A DNA stretch of 17,110 nt, from the NCBI GenBank assembly GCA_030621455.1, contig JAUXHQ010000008.1:1-17110 (forward strand). The letters run 5' to 3'. The notes under the pieces are model-generated. The model ran no database searches. It saw only the letters and a list, made by a program, of their open reading frames with translations, and had not been told where the DNA came from. Below are positions 10,764-17,110 of the stretch, one piece after another. Positions within the stretch are counted from its first letter, which is position 1. Each line of letters begins with the position of its first letter. Both the position numbers and the translations under genes were made by a program. The stretch is from Deltaproteobacteria bacterium. GTDB taxonomy: Bacteria > Desulfobacterota > UBA8473.

Positions 10764-10921
10764 GTTTACACTTTTCAAGGATGCGGGCGCCGATAGAAAA
10801 TTTCCGGGCTGATGAAAATTGCCCCTCACATGGCTTTTGGTGTCAGGTGTCAGGAAAGAAAAACACAAGGTCTGAAACCTGAACACACTGACACCTGGAG
10901 TGATACAAATAAAGTGTAAAC
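10764..10921. repeat. 158-bp MITE-like element with 11-bp terminal inverted repeats
   Basis: GTTTACACTTT at 10764-10774 is the exact reverse complement of AAAGTGTAAAC at 10911-10921. The interior is non-coding and holds a further nested inverted repeat at 10839-10895. It fills most of the 232-base gap between ylxP and rbfA, whereas most other junctions in this cluster are below 40 bases. No clear target-site duplication is visible. A separate 8-bp inverted repeat, GCATCCTT/AAGGATGC (10747-10754 and 10777-10784), straddles the left end. The mobile-element interpretation is inferred from architecture. Confidence 0.5.
10839..10895. repeat. imperfect long hairpin with a GGTGTCAG repeat
   Basis: GGTGTCAGGTGTCAGG (10839-10854) can pair with CCTGAACACACTGACACC (10878-10895) over about 16 bp with two bulged A residues and a 23-base loop. 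The left arm contains GGTGTCAG followed by an overlapping copy of GTGTCAGG, so it is also a short direct repeat. This looks like a dispersed intergenic repeat core. Confidence 0.55.
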
Positions 10922-10969
10922 TACTTTTGAGTTCATATGAAGGATGCCGAAAAAGGCTGGATATCTGTC

Positions 10970-11323
10970 ATGGATTACAAAAGGGCCGACAGGGTTTCTG
11001 ACTTACTTAAGAAAGAGATTGCTGAGATGTTATTCAGAGAGATTAAAGACCCGAGGATCGGTTTTGTGACGATTACCGGTGTTAAGGTAAGTAATGACCT
11101 CCGTTTCGCGAAGGTATTCTTCAGTCTTGTTGGGACTCATGAAGAATTGGAGGAGACTACTGTGGGTCTCAATAGTGCATCCAGTTTCATTAAGAAGAAG
11201 TTGGGGAAGAGGCTTAGGATGCGTCACATCCCCGATATTGTCTTCAAGTTTGACAATTCTTTGGAATATGGAAGCCATATCGATAGTATTCTAAGGGATT
11301 TAAACAAAACTGTTCAGGACTGA
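10970..11323 (+). CDS. rbfA: 30S ribosome-binding factor RbfA
   Basis: RbfA is a small single-KH-fold protein that binds immature 30S subunits and assists 16S rRNA 5'-end maturation, including during cold adaptation. Family signatures are RADRVSDLLKKEIAEML near the N-terminus, DPRIGFVTITGVKVSNDLRFAKVFFS in the middle, and the RMRHIPDIVFKFDNSLEYGSHI block near the C-terminus. The frame is open from an ATG at 10937 (128 residues). The family normally starts close to the MDYKRADR segment, so the ATG at 10970 (117 residues) is preferred. Neither start has a strong ribosome-binding site, so this choice is uncertain. It is separated from ylxP by a 232-base gap containing repeats but is only four bases from nrnA. 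Confidence 0.93.
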   Translation: MDYKRADRVSDLLKKEIAEMLFREIKDPRIGFVTITGVKVSNDLRFAKVFFSLVGTHEELEETTVGLNSASSFIKKKLGKRLRMRHIPDIVFKFDNSLEYGSHIDSILRDLNKTVQD

Positions 11324-11327
11324 TGGG

Positions 11328-12296
11328 ATGGAAAGAGAAATAATCGAAGAGATAAGGAATAAAAGCGTATTCCTGATCGCATCCCATATCCGTCCGGAAG
11401 GGGACGCCATAGGTTCGGCGTTAGCCCTGGCGATTTCCTTAAATAATATGGGGAAGGAAGTAACCGTCTTCAATCAGGACCCAATCCCTCGGAACTTACA
11501 GTTCCTTCCCATGAGTACTGAGATTGTTCATGAGATAGATGATTCCTTTCATTATGATGTTGCCCTTGTCTTAGACTGTGGTGACCTGGACAGAGTGGGA
11601 AACGTAGCAGAAAAGATAAGACGGACAGGGAAAATAATAAACATAGATCACCATAAAACCAATAGCGGGTTCGGTGACTTAAGGTTGATTAATACGTACA
11701 AGAGCTCTACAGGAGAGATCTTGTACGATCTCTTGCAGGAAATCCCCATTCCCATTACATACGAGATTGCCGTCAACATCTACACGGCCATATTGACGGA
11801 TACCGGTGCTTTTTGCCATTCCAATACTACTGCCAGGACCTTTCAGATTGCGGGCGAGTTGGTGACCAGAGGCGTCAACCCTTCCACAGTGGCTGAGGAA
11901 GTCTATGAGAGACAGTCAGCGTCAAGACTTAGATTGTTAGCGTTGGTGCTAAATACATTGGAGATCTCAGACCATGGAAAGGTGGGCTCCGTTGTGGTCT
12001 TGTCTTCAATGTTGGAAAGGGTTGGGGCTACCCCGGATCTCGGAGAGAACATGGTGGATTACCCAAGATCCATTGAGGGCGTGCGGGTGGCTGTGCTGTT
12101 CAGGGAGGTTTCGAAAGACCAATACAGGATAAGCCTTCGGTCAGATGGATGTATTGATGTTGCTGATGTTGCAAAGGAATTCGGTGGAGGTGGGCATTCT
12201 CGTGCTTCCGGTTGTGGTGTCAAGGGTAGTCTTCCGGAGGTTAAGGATAAGGTTTTCCCTGCTATTAGGAGAAGGCTGATCGGGTCTCTTGAGTGA
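11328..12296 (+). CDS. nrnA: DHH-family oligoribonuclease / pAp phosphatase (NrnA-like)
   Basis: This is a 322-residue member of the DHH/DHHA1 phosphoesterase superfamily of the NrnA type. These enzymes degrade 2-5-nucleotide RNAs and can dephosphorylate 3'-phosphoadenosine 5'-phosphate. Metal-binding motifs are visible: SHIRPEGDAIGS (about 19-30), LDCGD (around 83), and DHH at 107-109 (NIDHHKTN). The C-terminal DHHA1 substrate-binding motif GGGGHSRASGC is near residues 285-295. The first motif has PEGDA where PDGDA is more usual; related proteins also carry Glu, so activity is not doubted. It starts four bases after rbfA and its TGA overlaps the truB GTG start. Position between rbfA and truB is a common arrangement in the Desulfobacterota and related phyla. 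Confidence 0.9.
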   Translation: MEREIIEEIRNKSVFLIASHIRPEGDAIGSALALAISLNNMGKEVTVFNQDPIPRNLQFLPMSTEIVHEIDDSFHYDVALVLDCGDLDRVGNVAEKIRRTGKIINIDHHKTNSGFGDLRLINTYKSSTGEILYDLLQEIPIPITYEIAVNIYTAILTDTGAFCHSNTTARTFQIAGELVTRGVNPSTVAEEVYERQSASRLRLLALVLNTLEISDHGKVGSVVVLSSMLERVGATPDLGENMVDYPRSIEGVRVAVLFREVSKDQYRISLRSDGCIDVADVAKEFGGGGHSRASGCGVKGSLPEVKDKVFPAIRRRLIGSLE

Positions 12297-13228
12297 ATGG
12301 TGTTTTGGTAACTGACAAACCGCCCGGCATCACTTCTCATGATGTGGTGGAGAGGGTAAAGAGGGTCCTTAATGTCAAGAAAGCGGGGCATACAGGTACG
12401 TTGGACCCTTTGGCCACGGGTGTTCTACCTGTTTGCATAAATCAAGCGACGAAGATAGTACAGTTTCTCATAAATGACGACAAAGAATATAGAGCAACCC
12501 TGAGGTTGGGTATAGAGACAGACACCCAGGACGTGACCGGTAAAATTATTAGCGAGTCTGACCGGATTCCGGAAGATCACGGTAAGATAGTTGACGCCTT
12601 TAACGCTTTCACGGGTAATATTAAGCAAAAACCGCCGCAATTTTCAGCCTTGAAATACAGGGGCATTCCCCTCTACAAGTGGGCTAGAAAAGGCATACAC
12701 GTCGACACTCCAGAGAGGGGAATAACCATCTCCAAAATAAATATTTTCAGGATTGATCTGCCTCGTGTGTGGTTTGAGGTGTTCTGCTCTAAGGGTACGT
12801 ATATCAGGACATTGTGTTCGGATATAGGGAACAGACTGGGCTGCGGAGCCCATCTGGTTGAACTGAGAAGAACAAGGAGTGGAATATTTTGTACCGGTGA
12901 ATGTCATTCACTGGAAAGTATAGAAGACCTGGCCAAAAAGGGAATTGTTGAAGACATGATAATCCCGATGGATAGGGCCTTGATTAACCTACCTCGAATA
13001 AGGGTGGATGAGAACTTGGCAAGAAGGATCAGACATGGTAGCCAGATTCTTTTCAGGGACCTAAAAGACGTTTCTTTGTCCCGTCATAGAGCGGGAGAGA
13101 AAATAAGGATCAATTCCTTCAAGGATGACTTGATCGCCGTGGCAGAGCTTCTGACGGATTACCCCTTAACCGAGGATAAGCGTGGAGGGGATATATTTTG
13201 TAAATTGATTCGAGTCTTTAATGCATGA
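12293..13228 (+). CDS. truB: tRNA pseudouridine(55) synthase TruB
   Basis: TruB converts U55 of the tRNA T-loop to pseudouridine and also acts as a tRNA-folding chaperone. The 311-residue protein begins NGVLVTDKPPGITSHDVV, a near-invariant N-terminus. It carries the catalytic Asp38 in GHTGTLDPLATGVLPV (32-47), followed by the Tyr-containing YRATLRLGIETDTQD block and the GTYIRTLCSDIG motif. A C-terminal RNA-binding region follows. The start is GTG at 12293, which overlaps the nrnA stop (GTGA), suggesting translational coupling. In many genomes ribF lies between truB and rpsO. Here there is instead a 242-base non-coding gap. Confidence 0.96.
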   Translation: MNGVLVTDKPPGITSHDVVERVKRVLNVKKAGHTGTLDPLATGVLPVCINQATKIVQFLINDDKEYRATLRLGIETDTQDVTGKIISESDRIPEDHGKIVDAFNAFTGNIKQKPPQFSALKYRGIPLYKWARKGIHVDTPERGITISKINIFRIDLPRVWFEVFCSKGTYIRTLCSDIGNRLGCGAHLVELRRTRSGIFCTGECHSLESIEDLAKKGIVEDMIIPMDRALINLPRIRVDENLARRIRHGSQILFRDLKDVSLSRHRAGEKIRINSFKDDLIAVAELLTDYPLTEDKRGGDIFCKLIRVFNA

Positions 13229-13276
13229 GGAATAATTAGAATTGCTGATGTGCCAAGGCACTTATTTAGTGTCTGA

Positions 13277-13363
13277 ACGAAAACTAGGATTTTTCGTCAA
13301 GGTCAAGGAAGCTCAAAATTTTAACCGCAGGAATATATTGAATATTTTGAGGATTAAAATTTT
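13277..13363. repeat. AT-rich inverted repeats in the rpsO leader
   Basis: Three stems are visible in the truB-rpsO gap. ACGAAAA (13277-13283) pairs with TTTTCGT (13291-13297). CTCAAAAT (13312-13319) pairs with ATTTTGAG (13344-13351). AAAATTTTAA (13315-13324) pairs with TTAAAATTTT (13354-13363). The second and third share bases on the left side, so they are mutually exclusive pairings. A small GTGCC-AA-GGCAC palindrome lies just upstream at 13250-13261. The stretch could be a regulated rpsO leader or a degenerate intergenic repeat; no coding sequence or convincing promoter is seen. Confidence 0.5.
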
Positions 13364-13470
13364 TATCTGACGCAGAGATTGGCGAAAAAGACAGTTTTTG
13401 TTCGGGCACTATTTACAAAGAAAGAACTGTGCGGCAGTCAGACAATTTCGGGGAAGGAGGTAGGGGGATA

Positions 13471-13737
13471 ATGTTAGATACTGACAAAAAGCAAGCGGTG
13501 ATTGGAGAATTCAGAGTTCATGATACTGATACAGGATCTCCGGAGGTCCAGATCGCCTTGTTGAGTGAAAGGATAAAGTATCTTACTGAGCATTTCAAGG
13601 TACACAAGAAGGACCATCATTCACGTAGAGGGTTGTTGAAACTTGTAAGCCAGAGAAGGCGGCTTTTGAATTATCTGATGAAGAACGATGTCGGCCGGTA
13701 TCGGGATGTCATCAACAGACTTGGCATAAGAAAATGA
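13471..13737 (+). CDS. rpsO: 30S ribosomal protein S15
   Basis: S15 binds the central domain of 16S rRNA early in 30S assembly. The 88-residue product is one residue shorter than the common 89. It has the full set of signatures: the N-terminal helix ([26 protein letters not shown]), the [29 protein letters not shown] block with the rRNA-contacting His/Asp/Ser residues, and the final [12 protein letters not shown]. The frame is open from 13429, but the ATG at 13471, which follows AAGGAGG and a second AGGGGG, gives the normal length. Ribosomal S15 often represses its own mRNA by binding leader structures; inverted repeats in the 242 bases upstream could serve that purpose, which is an inference. 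pnp starts 11 bases downstream. Confidence 0.96.
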   Translation: MLDTDKKQAVIGEFRVHDTDTGSPEVQIALLSERIKYLTEHFKVHKKDHHSRRGLLKLVSQRRRLLNYLMKNDVGRYRDVINRLGIRK

Positions 13738-13748
13738 GGGAGATATAA

Positions 13749-15845
13749 TTGGAAATTACAAAAAAGGTTAGTGTGGATATAAATGGGACGACCCTTTCCA
13801 TTGAAACCGGGAAACTGGCAAGACAGGCAGATGGGTCGGCGCTTGTCACGTTTGGGGAGACAGTAGTACTGGTGACCGCTGTTGCGGAAAACAAGGTAAG
13901 GGAAGGGGTGGACTTTTTACCCCTAACAGTGAACTACCAAGAGAAGAAGTATGCTGCAGGGAGGATTCCCGGTGGCTTTATGAAACGTGAAGGTCCTAAC
14001 ACCCTGAAGGAAACACTTACATCAAGGCTTATCGACAGACCGGTGAGACCTCTGTTCCCGGACGGGTATTTCTATGAGACCCAGATTATTGCTACGGTAT
14101 GGTCTATGGATCAAGAGAACGAATCGGATACCCTGGCAATGATCGGTGCCTCCGCTGCCTTGGAACTGTCCGACATTCCTTTTGGAGGCCCTTTTGCAGG
14201 GGTGAGAGTAGGGCGGATCGATGGTAAGTTTGTATGTAACCCGACATATTCTCAGCTTGAAGATAGTGATCTCGATCTCATTGTGGCCGGCACCCGAGAC
14301 GCTGTCGTCATGGTGGAAGGTGGAGCGGACATACTCTCTGAGGATGTCATGTTGGAGGCTATCTGGTACGGACAGCAATCCCTGCAACCGTTACTTGCGA
14401 TTCAAGAGGAGCTGAAAGGCGTTGTAGGTAAGCCGAAGAGGGAGTTAACAAGCCCGATACCGGAACCTGATCTAAAGAAGAGGGTAGATGATATCGCCCG
14501 TGAAAAGATTGCGGAGGCCATAAGGATCCCTGCAAAGATGGAGAGATACGGGAAATTTAATGAGATTACAAGAGAGGCTGTAGATGCGCTTTTGCCTGAG
14601 TATGAAGGAAGGGAAGGAGATATAAAGGAGCGTGTTGCAGGGTTAAAGGAAAAGATGGTTCGAGGAATGTACATCTCGGAAAAAAAGAGGATCGATGGTC
14701 GGGCTTTTAATGATGTAAGGCCGATCGCCTGTGAAGTCGGAGTTTTACCCAGACCCCATGGTTCCGCCTTCTTCACAAGAGGCGAGACACAGGTGCTGGC
14801 TACTACGACCATTGGAACGTCAATGGATGAAAAGAAGGTTGAATCCCTCGTTGGGGATAGTTTCCAGTCTTTCATGCTCCATTATAACTTCCCCCCTTTC
14901 TCAGTGGGAGAGGTCAAGTTCCTTAGAGGCCCTAACAGAAGAGAGATCGGGCATGGCGCTTTGGCAGAGAGGGCAATTGCAAGAGTATTGCCTTCAAAAG
15001 ACGATTTTCCGTATACGATCAGAGTTGTTTCCGATGTATTGGAGTCAAATGGTTCTTCCTCCATGGCCACGGTCTGCGGGGGAGTCCTCTCCCTTATGGA
15101 TGCCGGGGTTCCCATCAAAGCCCCTGTAGGGGGCATAGCCATGGGGTTGATCAAGGAGGATGAAGATGTAGTAATCCTTTCAGATATCCTCGGAGATGAA
15201 GACCATTTGGGTGATATGGACTTCAAGGTTGCCGGCACCCGGGATGGTATTACAGCCCTTCAGATGGATATAAAGATAGAGGGGATTACCAGAGATATCC
15301 TGGAAAAAGCCCTCTTTCAAGCTAAAGAGGGACGGCTTCATATATTAGAGAAGATGAAAGACGCCATTGCGGAACCCAGAGAATCTCTGTCCGTATACGC
15401 CCCAAGGATTCTGACCATGGAGATAAACCCTGACAAGATTCGGGACGTAATAGGCCCTGGTGGAAAGATGATCAGGAAAATAGTTGAGAAGTCGGGAGCA
15501 AAGATAGACATTGAAGACTCAGGAAAAATAAATATAATATCGACTGATAACGCTGCCAGTGAGGCGGCTGTTGAAATGATTAAAGAGATCTGTCAGGAGG
15601 TCCAGGTGGCGGAACTCTATATGGGAAAGGTCAAGAAAACCACGAATTTTGGCGCCTTTGTGGAGATCCTTCCCGGGCTTGACGGCCTTGTCCATATCTC
15701 CCAGTTATCTAAAGAACGGGTGAAGAACGTAACGGATGTGCTCAAGGAAGGTGATGAAGTCTTGGTCAAGGTTCTTGCCATAGATGAAAATGGGAAGATC
15801 AAGCTGAGTCGAAAGGAGGCATTGGGTAAGACCCTTGAATTTTAG
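13749..15845 (+). CDS. pnp: polyribonucleotide nucleotidyltransferase (PNPase)
   Basis: PNPase is a homotrimeric 3'-5' exoribonuclease that uses phosphate to degrade mRNA and can add tails in reverse. The 698-residue protein has the canonical order. The first RNase PH domain spans about 1-215, with the [13 protein letters not shown] block near residue 95, and an all-helical linker follows. The second RNase PH domain, about 310-545, contains [14 protein letters not shown] and the catalytic acidic block [14 protein letters not shown] at about 487-500. A KH domain (about 555-615, [12 protein letters not shown]) and an S1 domain (about 620-690, [29 protein letters not shown]) complete it. Translation starts at TTG 13749, nine bases after GAGGGAG. 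The rpsO-pnp pairing is standard. It ends in TAG, followed in frame by TAA 21 bases later, at the expected family C-terminus. Confidence 0.97.
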   Translation: MEITKKVSVDINGTTLSIETGKLARQADGSALVTFGETVVLVTAVAENKVREGVDFLPLTVNYQEKKYAAGRIPGGFMKREGPNTLKETLTSRLIDRPVRPLFPDGYFYETQIIATVWSMDQENESDTLAMIGASAALELSDIPFGGPFAGVRVGRIDGKFVCNPTYSQLEDSDLDLIVAGTRDAVVMVEGGADILSEDVMLEAIWYGQQSLQPLLAIQEELKGVVGKPKRELTSPIPEPDLKKRVDDIAREKIAEAIRIPAKMERYGKFNEITREAVDALLPEYEGREGDIKERVAGLKEKMVRGMYISEKKRIDGRAFNDVRPIACEVGVLPRPHGSAFFTRGETQVLATTTIGTSMDEKKVESLVGDSFQSFMLHYNFPPFSVGEVKFLRGPNRREIGHGALAERAIARVLPSKDDFPYTIRVVSDVLESNGSSSMATVCGGVLSLMDAGVPIKAPVGGIAMGLIKEDEDVVILSDILGDEDHLGDMDFKVAGTRDGITALQMDIKIEGITRDILEKALFQAKEGRLHILEKMKDAIAEPRESLSVYAPRILTMEINPDKIRDVIGPGGKMIRKIVEKSGAKIDIEDSGKINIISTDNAASEAAVEMIKEICQEVQVAELYMGKVKKTTNFGAFVEILPGLDGLVHISQLSKERVKNVTDVLKEGDEVLVKVLAIDENGKIKLSRKEALGKTLEF

Positions 15846-15964
15846 ATAGTGATAACAGGTGAGTAATCCCGTACGGGATTACTCACCTGCTCCTCCCCTT
15901 GTCCGGCAATTTTAATTTGTACTGCATTTACATCACAGCGGATTAGGATTGCCTTTTTTCTCAT
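15842..15964 (-). CDS. possible small protein, 40 residues, unidentified
   Basis: A minus-strand frame begins with ATG at 15964 and ends with TAA at 15842-15844. It encodes [30 protein letters not shown] and [10 protein letters not shown] in that order. A G-rich stretch (GGCGGGG) lies just before the ATG as a possible ribosome-binding site, though its spacing is short. The frame runs through the 34-bp palindrome and overlaps the last bases of pnp on the other strand. I recognise no family, and codon-level support is weak; a chance frame is likely. Confidence 0.15.
   Translation of the reverse strand: MRKKAILIRCDVNAVQIKIAGQGEEQVSNPVRDYSPVITI
15856..15889. terminator. 34-bp perfect palindrome downstream of pnp (possible terminator)
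   Basis: CAGGTGAGTAATCCCGT is followed directly by its exact reverse complement, giving a 17-bp stem with no spacer. It starts 11 bases after the pnp stop. Neither strand has a good T tract after the stem, so it is an atypical intrinsic terminator. It could equally protect the 3' end of the operon mRNA or be a binding site. Confidence 0.5.
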
Positions 15965-16236
15965 TACCCCGCCATAATTCTGGTACCCGTCAATACATTG
16001 ACATCCTCAACTTGTAAAGTAAAGGTATCCCCTCATTATTTGGTATTTCCCTTGCACCCTGCCGGAGGTGTCCTGCCAACTGTTACATGAGTTTACCGAA
16101 CGAGACTTGGCATAAAATGTGCGAAAACGTGTTAGACGTGCACTCTGCAATCTCTCCTCCCCTGGTAATTACCACGGATGACAAGGGGCAAGAAACAAGT
16201 AGGACCTATGTTTTAGGGGGTTTCCGGTGATATATT
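15890..16236. other. non-coding stretch between the pnp palindrome and the MITE-like element
   Basis: No convincing gene is present. Features seen by eye are a loose inverted repeat GGCAAT (15905-15910)/ATTGCC (15948-15953) followed by six T (15954-15959), which could act as a weak terminator; TGCCAA/TTGGCA facing each other around 16080-16115; and a GGTAATTACC palindrome near 16165. A 40-codon minus-strand frame (15842-15964) overlaps its left end and is described separately. Confidence 0.5.
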
Positions 16237-16242
16237 TGTCCG

Positions 16243-16395
16243 AGCTGGGTATCCGCTTGGCTCAAGTTGCTCACACTTAACCCTTTGAATTAACAATGCA
16301 TTTGAAGAGGTTCGAGCAAAAAGTGAAGTAATAAAATTTTGCAATATATTCAAGTTGATATCTGTATTAAGCTTGAGTGAAGCGGATACCCAGCT
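16243..16395. mobile_element. 153-bp MITE-like element with terminal inverted repeats and 6-bp flanking direct repeats
   Basis: The left end AGCTGGGTATCCGCTT (16243-16258) matches the reverse complement of the right end (16380-16395) perfectly over 16 bp. After two mismatched positions the match resumes with CTCAAG (16261-16266; reverse complement CTTGAG at 16372-16377), giving 24-bp termini with two mismatches. TGTCCG occurs directly outside both ends (16237-16242 and 16396-16401), as expected for a target-site duplication. The interior is AT-rich, has no open frame and no transposase. The parent transposon family cannot be named from this window. Confidence 0.7.
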
Positions 16396-16479
16396 TGTCC
16401 GATTTTAATTAGTGTATTTAACTGCAATTTATGAATAACGTCCCCATTATGTCTTACAGGCTTTCATCGATGACCTCGG

Positions 16480-16788
16480 CTATTCACTAATTCGTCTAAC
16501 GAAGGGATTCAACAGTCTCTTGTCATGAACCACGGCTGCGGTGGTAATAGTCTCGCCTTTTATTCTGTAGATAAGCCTATAACTGTATACAATGCGTTCG
16601 CGTATTAGCTCGTCTTCAATTTCTGGTACCACCCTACCTCTGTAAGGTGAGTATTTCAGATCTCGAGCTATGTTGAGAAGGTTGTTAACGACTGCTGTAG
16701 CGTAACTTTTGGAATCACGAGATATGTAGGTGGCAATGGAGTCAACATCTTCGATGGCCTCTGGAGACCAATCTACTCGGAAGTCCAT
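16480..16788 (-). CDS. ParE/RelE-superfamily toxin
   Basis: This is a 102-residue member of the ParE/RelE toxin superfamily of type II toxin-antitoxin systems. ParE-type members inhibit DNA gyrase and RelE-type members cleave mRNA on the ribosome; which applies here cannot be settled by eye. The family layout is clear. A first strand and helices come first (VDWSPEAIEDVDSIATYISRDSKSYA), then the SPYRGRVVPEI turn. The central strand pair is RERIVYSYRLIYRI, and the last strand contains VVHDKRLL, typical of ParE. It starts 16 bases inside the end of the upstream antitoxin gene, indicating translational coupling. The stop is TAG. It lies next to a MITE-like element, in keeping with accessory DNA. 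Confidence 0.85.
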   Translation of the reverse strand: MDFRVDWSPEAIEDVDSIATYISRDSKSYATAVVNNLLNIARDLKYSPYRGRVVPEIEDELIRERIVYSYRLIYRIKGETITTAAVVHDKRLLNPFVRRISE

Positions 16789-16961
16789 CTTTTCATCCGC
16801 TCTTCCACTTCCTCTTGAGTCAATGTGCCCTCTGTATCAGCGCGATCCAAACCTCTCCGTACTTTTTCAAGCACATAGAGATGATACTGAATGTCTTCTA
16901 TCGAACAATCGTTAGGGAGTTTCTTCAATAGGGATTCAACTTCTGCTTTAGCTGTGCTCAT
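16773..16961 (-). CDS. antitoxin of the ParE/RelE-type pair
   Basis: A 62-residue, mostly charged and helical protein is encoded just upstream of, and overlapping by 16 bases, the ParE/RelE-like toxin; this order and overlap are the main reason for the antitoxin call. The ATG at 16961 follows GGGAGGGA by five bases; the frame extends to 17003, but without a ribosome-binding site. The central segment (NDCSIEDIQYHLYVLEKVRR) and the tail with LTQEEVEERMKRW resemble small antitoxins that pair with RelE-fold toxins, where the C-terminal helix wraps the toxin. I see no classic ribbon-helix-helix or AbrB DNA-binding motif. Autoregulation is therefore uncertain. Confidence 0.75.
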   Translation of the reverse strand: MSTAKAEVESLLKKLPNDCSIEDIQYHLYVLEKVRRGLDRADTEGTLTQEEVEERMKRWTSE

Positions 16962-17027
16962 TTTTCCCTCCCATGTGGCCAAAGCCATGTCATCTACCAA
17001 CAATGATATCGCATGTGGACTGGCTTT

Positions 17028-17055
17028 TGTATATCATGTCATTTGGACCGAGCAA
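17028..17055 (-). promoter_or_regulatory. candidate promoter for the toxin-antitoxin operon
   Basis: On the minus strand TTGCTC (17050-17055) and TATACA (17028-17033) are separated by 16 bases and lie about 67 bases upstream of the antitoxin ATG. The -35 matches three of six consensus bases and the -10 four of six, so the support is modest. Confidence 0.3.
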
Positions 17056-17110
17056 GATATTTTCTATTGGAAGTCGTCTGTCCAACGGGGGCGGGTGAGG
17101 AGCACGTTTT

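Noticed and set aside
11382..11420. PEGDA in place of PDGDA in the first NrnA motif
   Set aside because: Glu at this position occurs in related DHH proteins and the other metal-binding motifs are intact, so it is not evidence of inactivation.
16007..16035. TTGACA followed by TAAAG-type sequence near 16010, as a promoter
   Set aside because: No acceptable -10 at 16-18 bases spacing and no gene downstream on the plus strand.

Overview
This window reads as housekeeping chromosome from a moderate-GC, Gram-negative-type bacterium. Protein style (GroES/GroEL, a K/E/P-rich IF2 linker, a DHH-family NrnA) and the order nusA-infB-ylxP-rbfA-nrnA-truB-rpsO-pnp best fit the Desulfobacterota (former Deltaproteobacteria). 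This assignment is inferred from gene order and protein character, not from a database search.

Layout. At 1-51 there is a possible tail of an unidentified upstream gene. groES (125-418) and groEL (452-2086) form the chaperonin operon, closed by a GC-rich terminator. A good extended -10 promoter at 2225-2252 then drives ileS (from 2300), whose stop overlaps the TTG start of lspA. A solitary tRNA-Gly(CCC) with encoded CCA lies at 5768-5843, with its own promoter and a strong downstream terminator. From 6057 to 15845 runs the transcription/translation/RNA-processing cluster rimP-nusA-infB-ylxP-rbfA-nrnA-truB-rpsO-pnp. These products cover ribosome maturation (RimP, RbfA), transcription elongation/antitermination (NusA), initiation (IF2), tRNA modification (TruB), nano-RNA and mRNA turnover (NrnA, PNPase) and ribosomal protein S15. 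The end of the window (15846-17110) is accessory: a 34-bp perfect palindrome, about 590 bases without a convincing gene, a 153-bp MITE-like element, and a minus-strand ParE/RelE-type toxin-antitoxin pair.

The most striking observation is in infB. The frame is broken by a single in-frame TAG at 10136-10138, exactly where the family normally has a Lys. After it the same frame continues with an intact, well-conserved IF2 C-terminal domain of 81 residues up to a TGA at 10382-10384. Because IF2 is essential and the lost part is the initiator-tRNA-binding domain, this is a base-call error, a very recent mutation, or a read-through/suppressed amber. TAG serves as an ordinary stop for groEL, pnp and the ParE-like toxin in the same window, which argues against genome-wide reassignment.

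Two non-coding elements of about 155 bp with terminal inverted repeats (10764-10921 and 16243-16395) are the main signs of mobile DNA. One of them separates ylxP from rbfA inside the otherwise compact operon.
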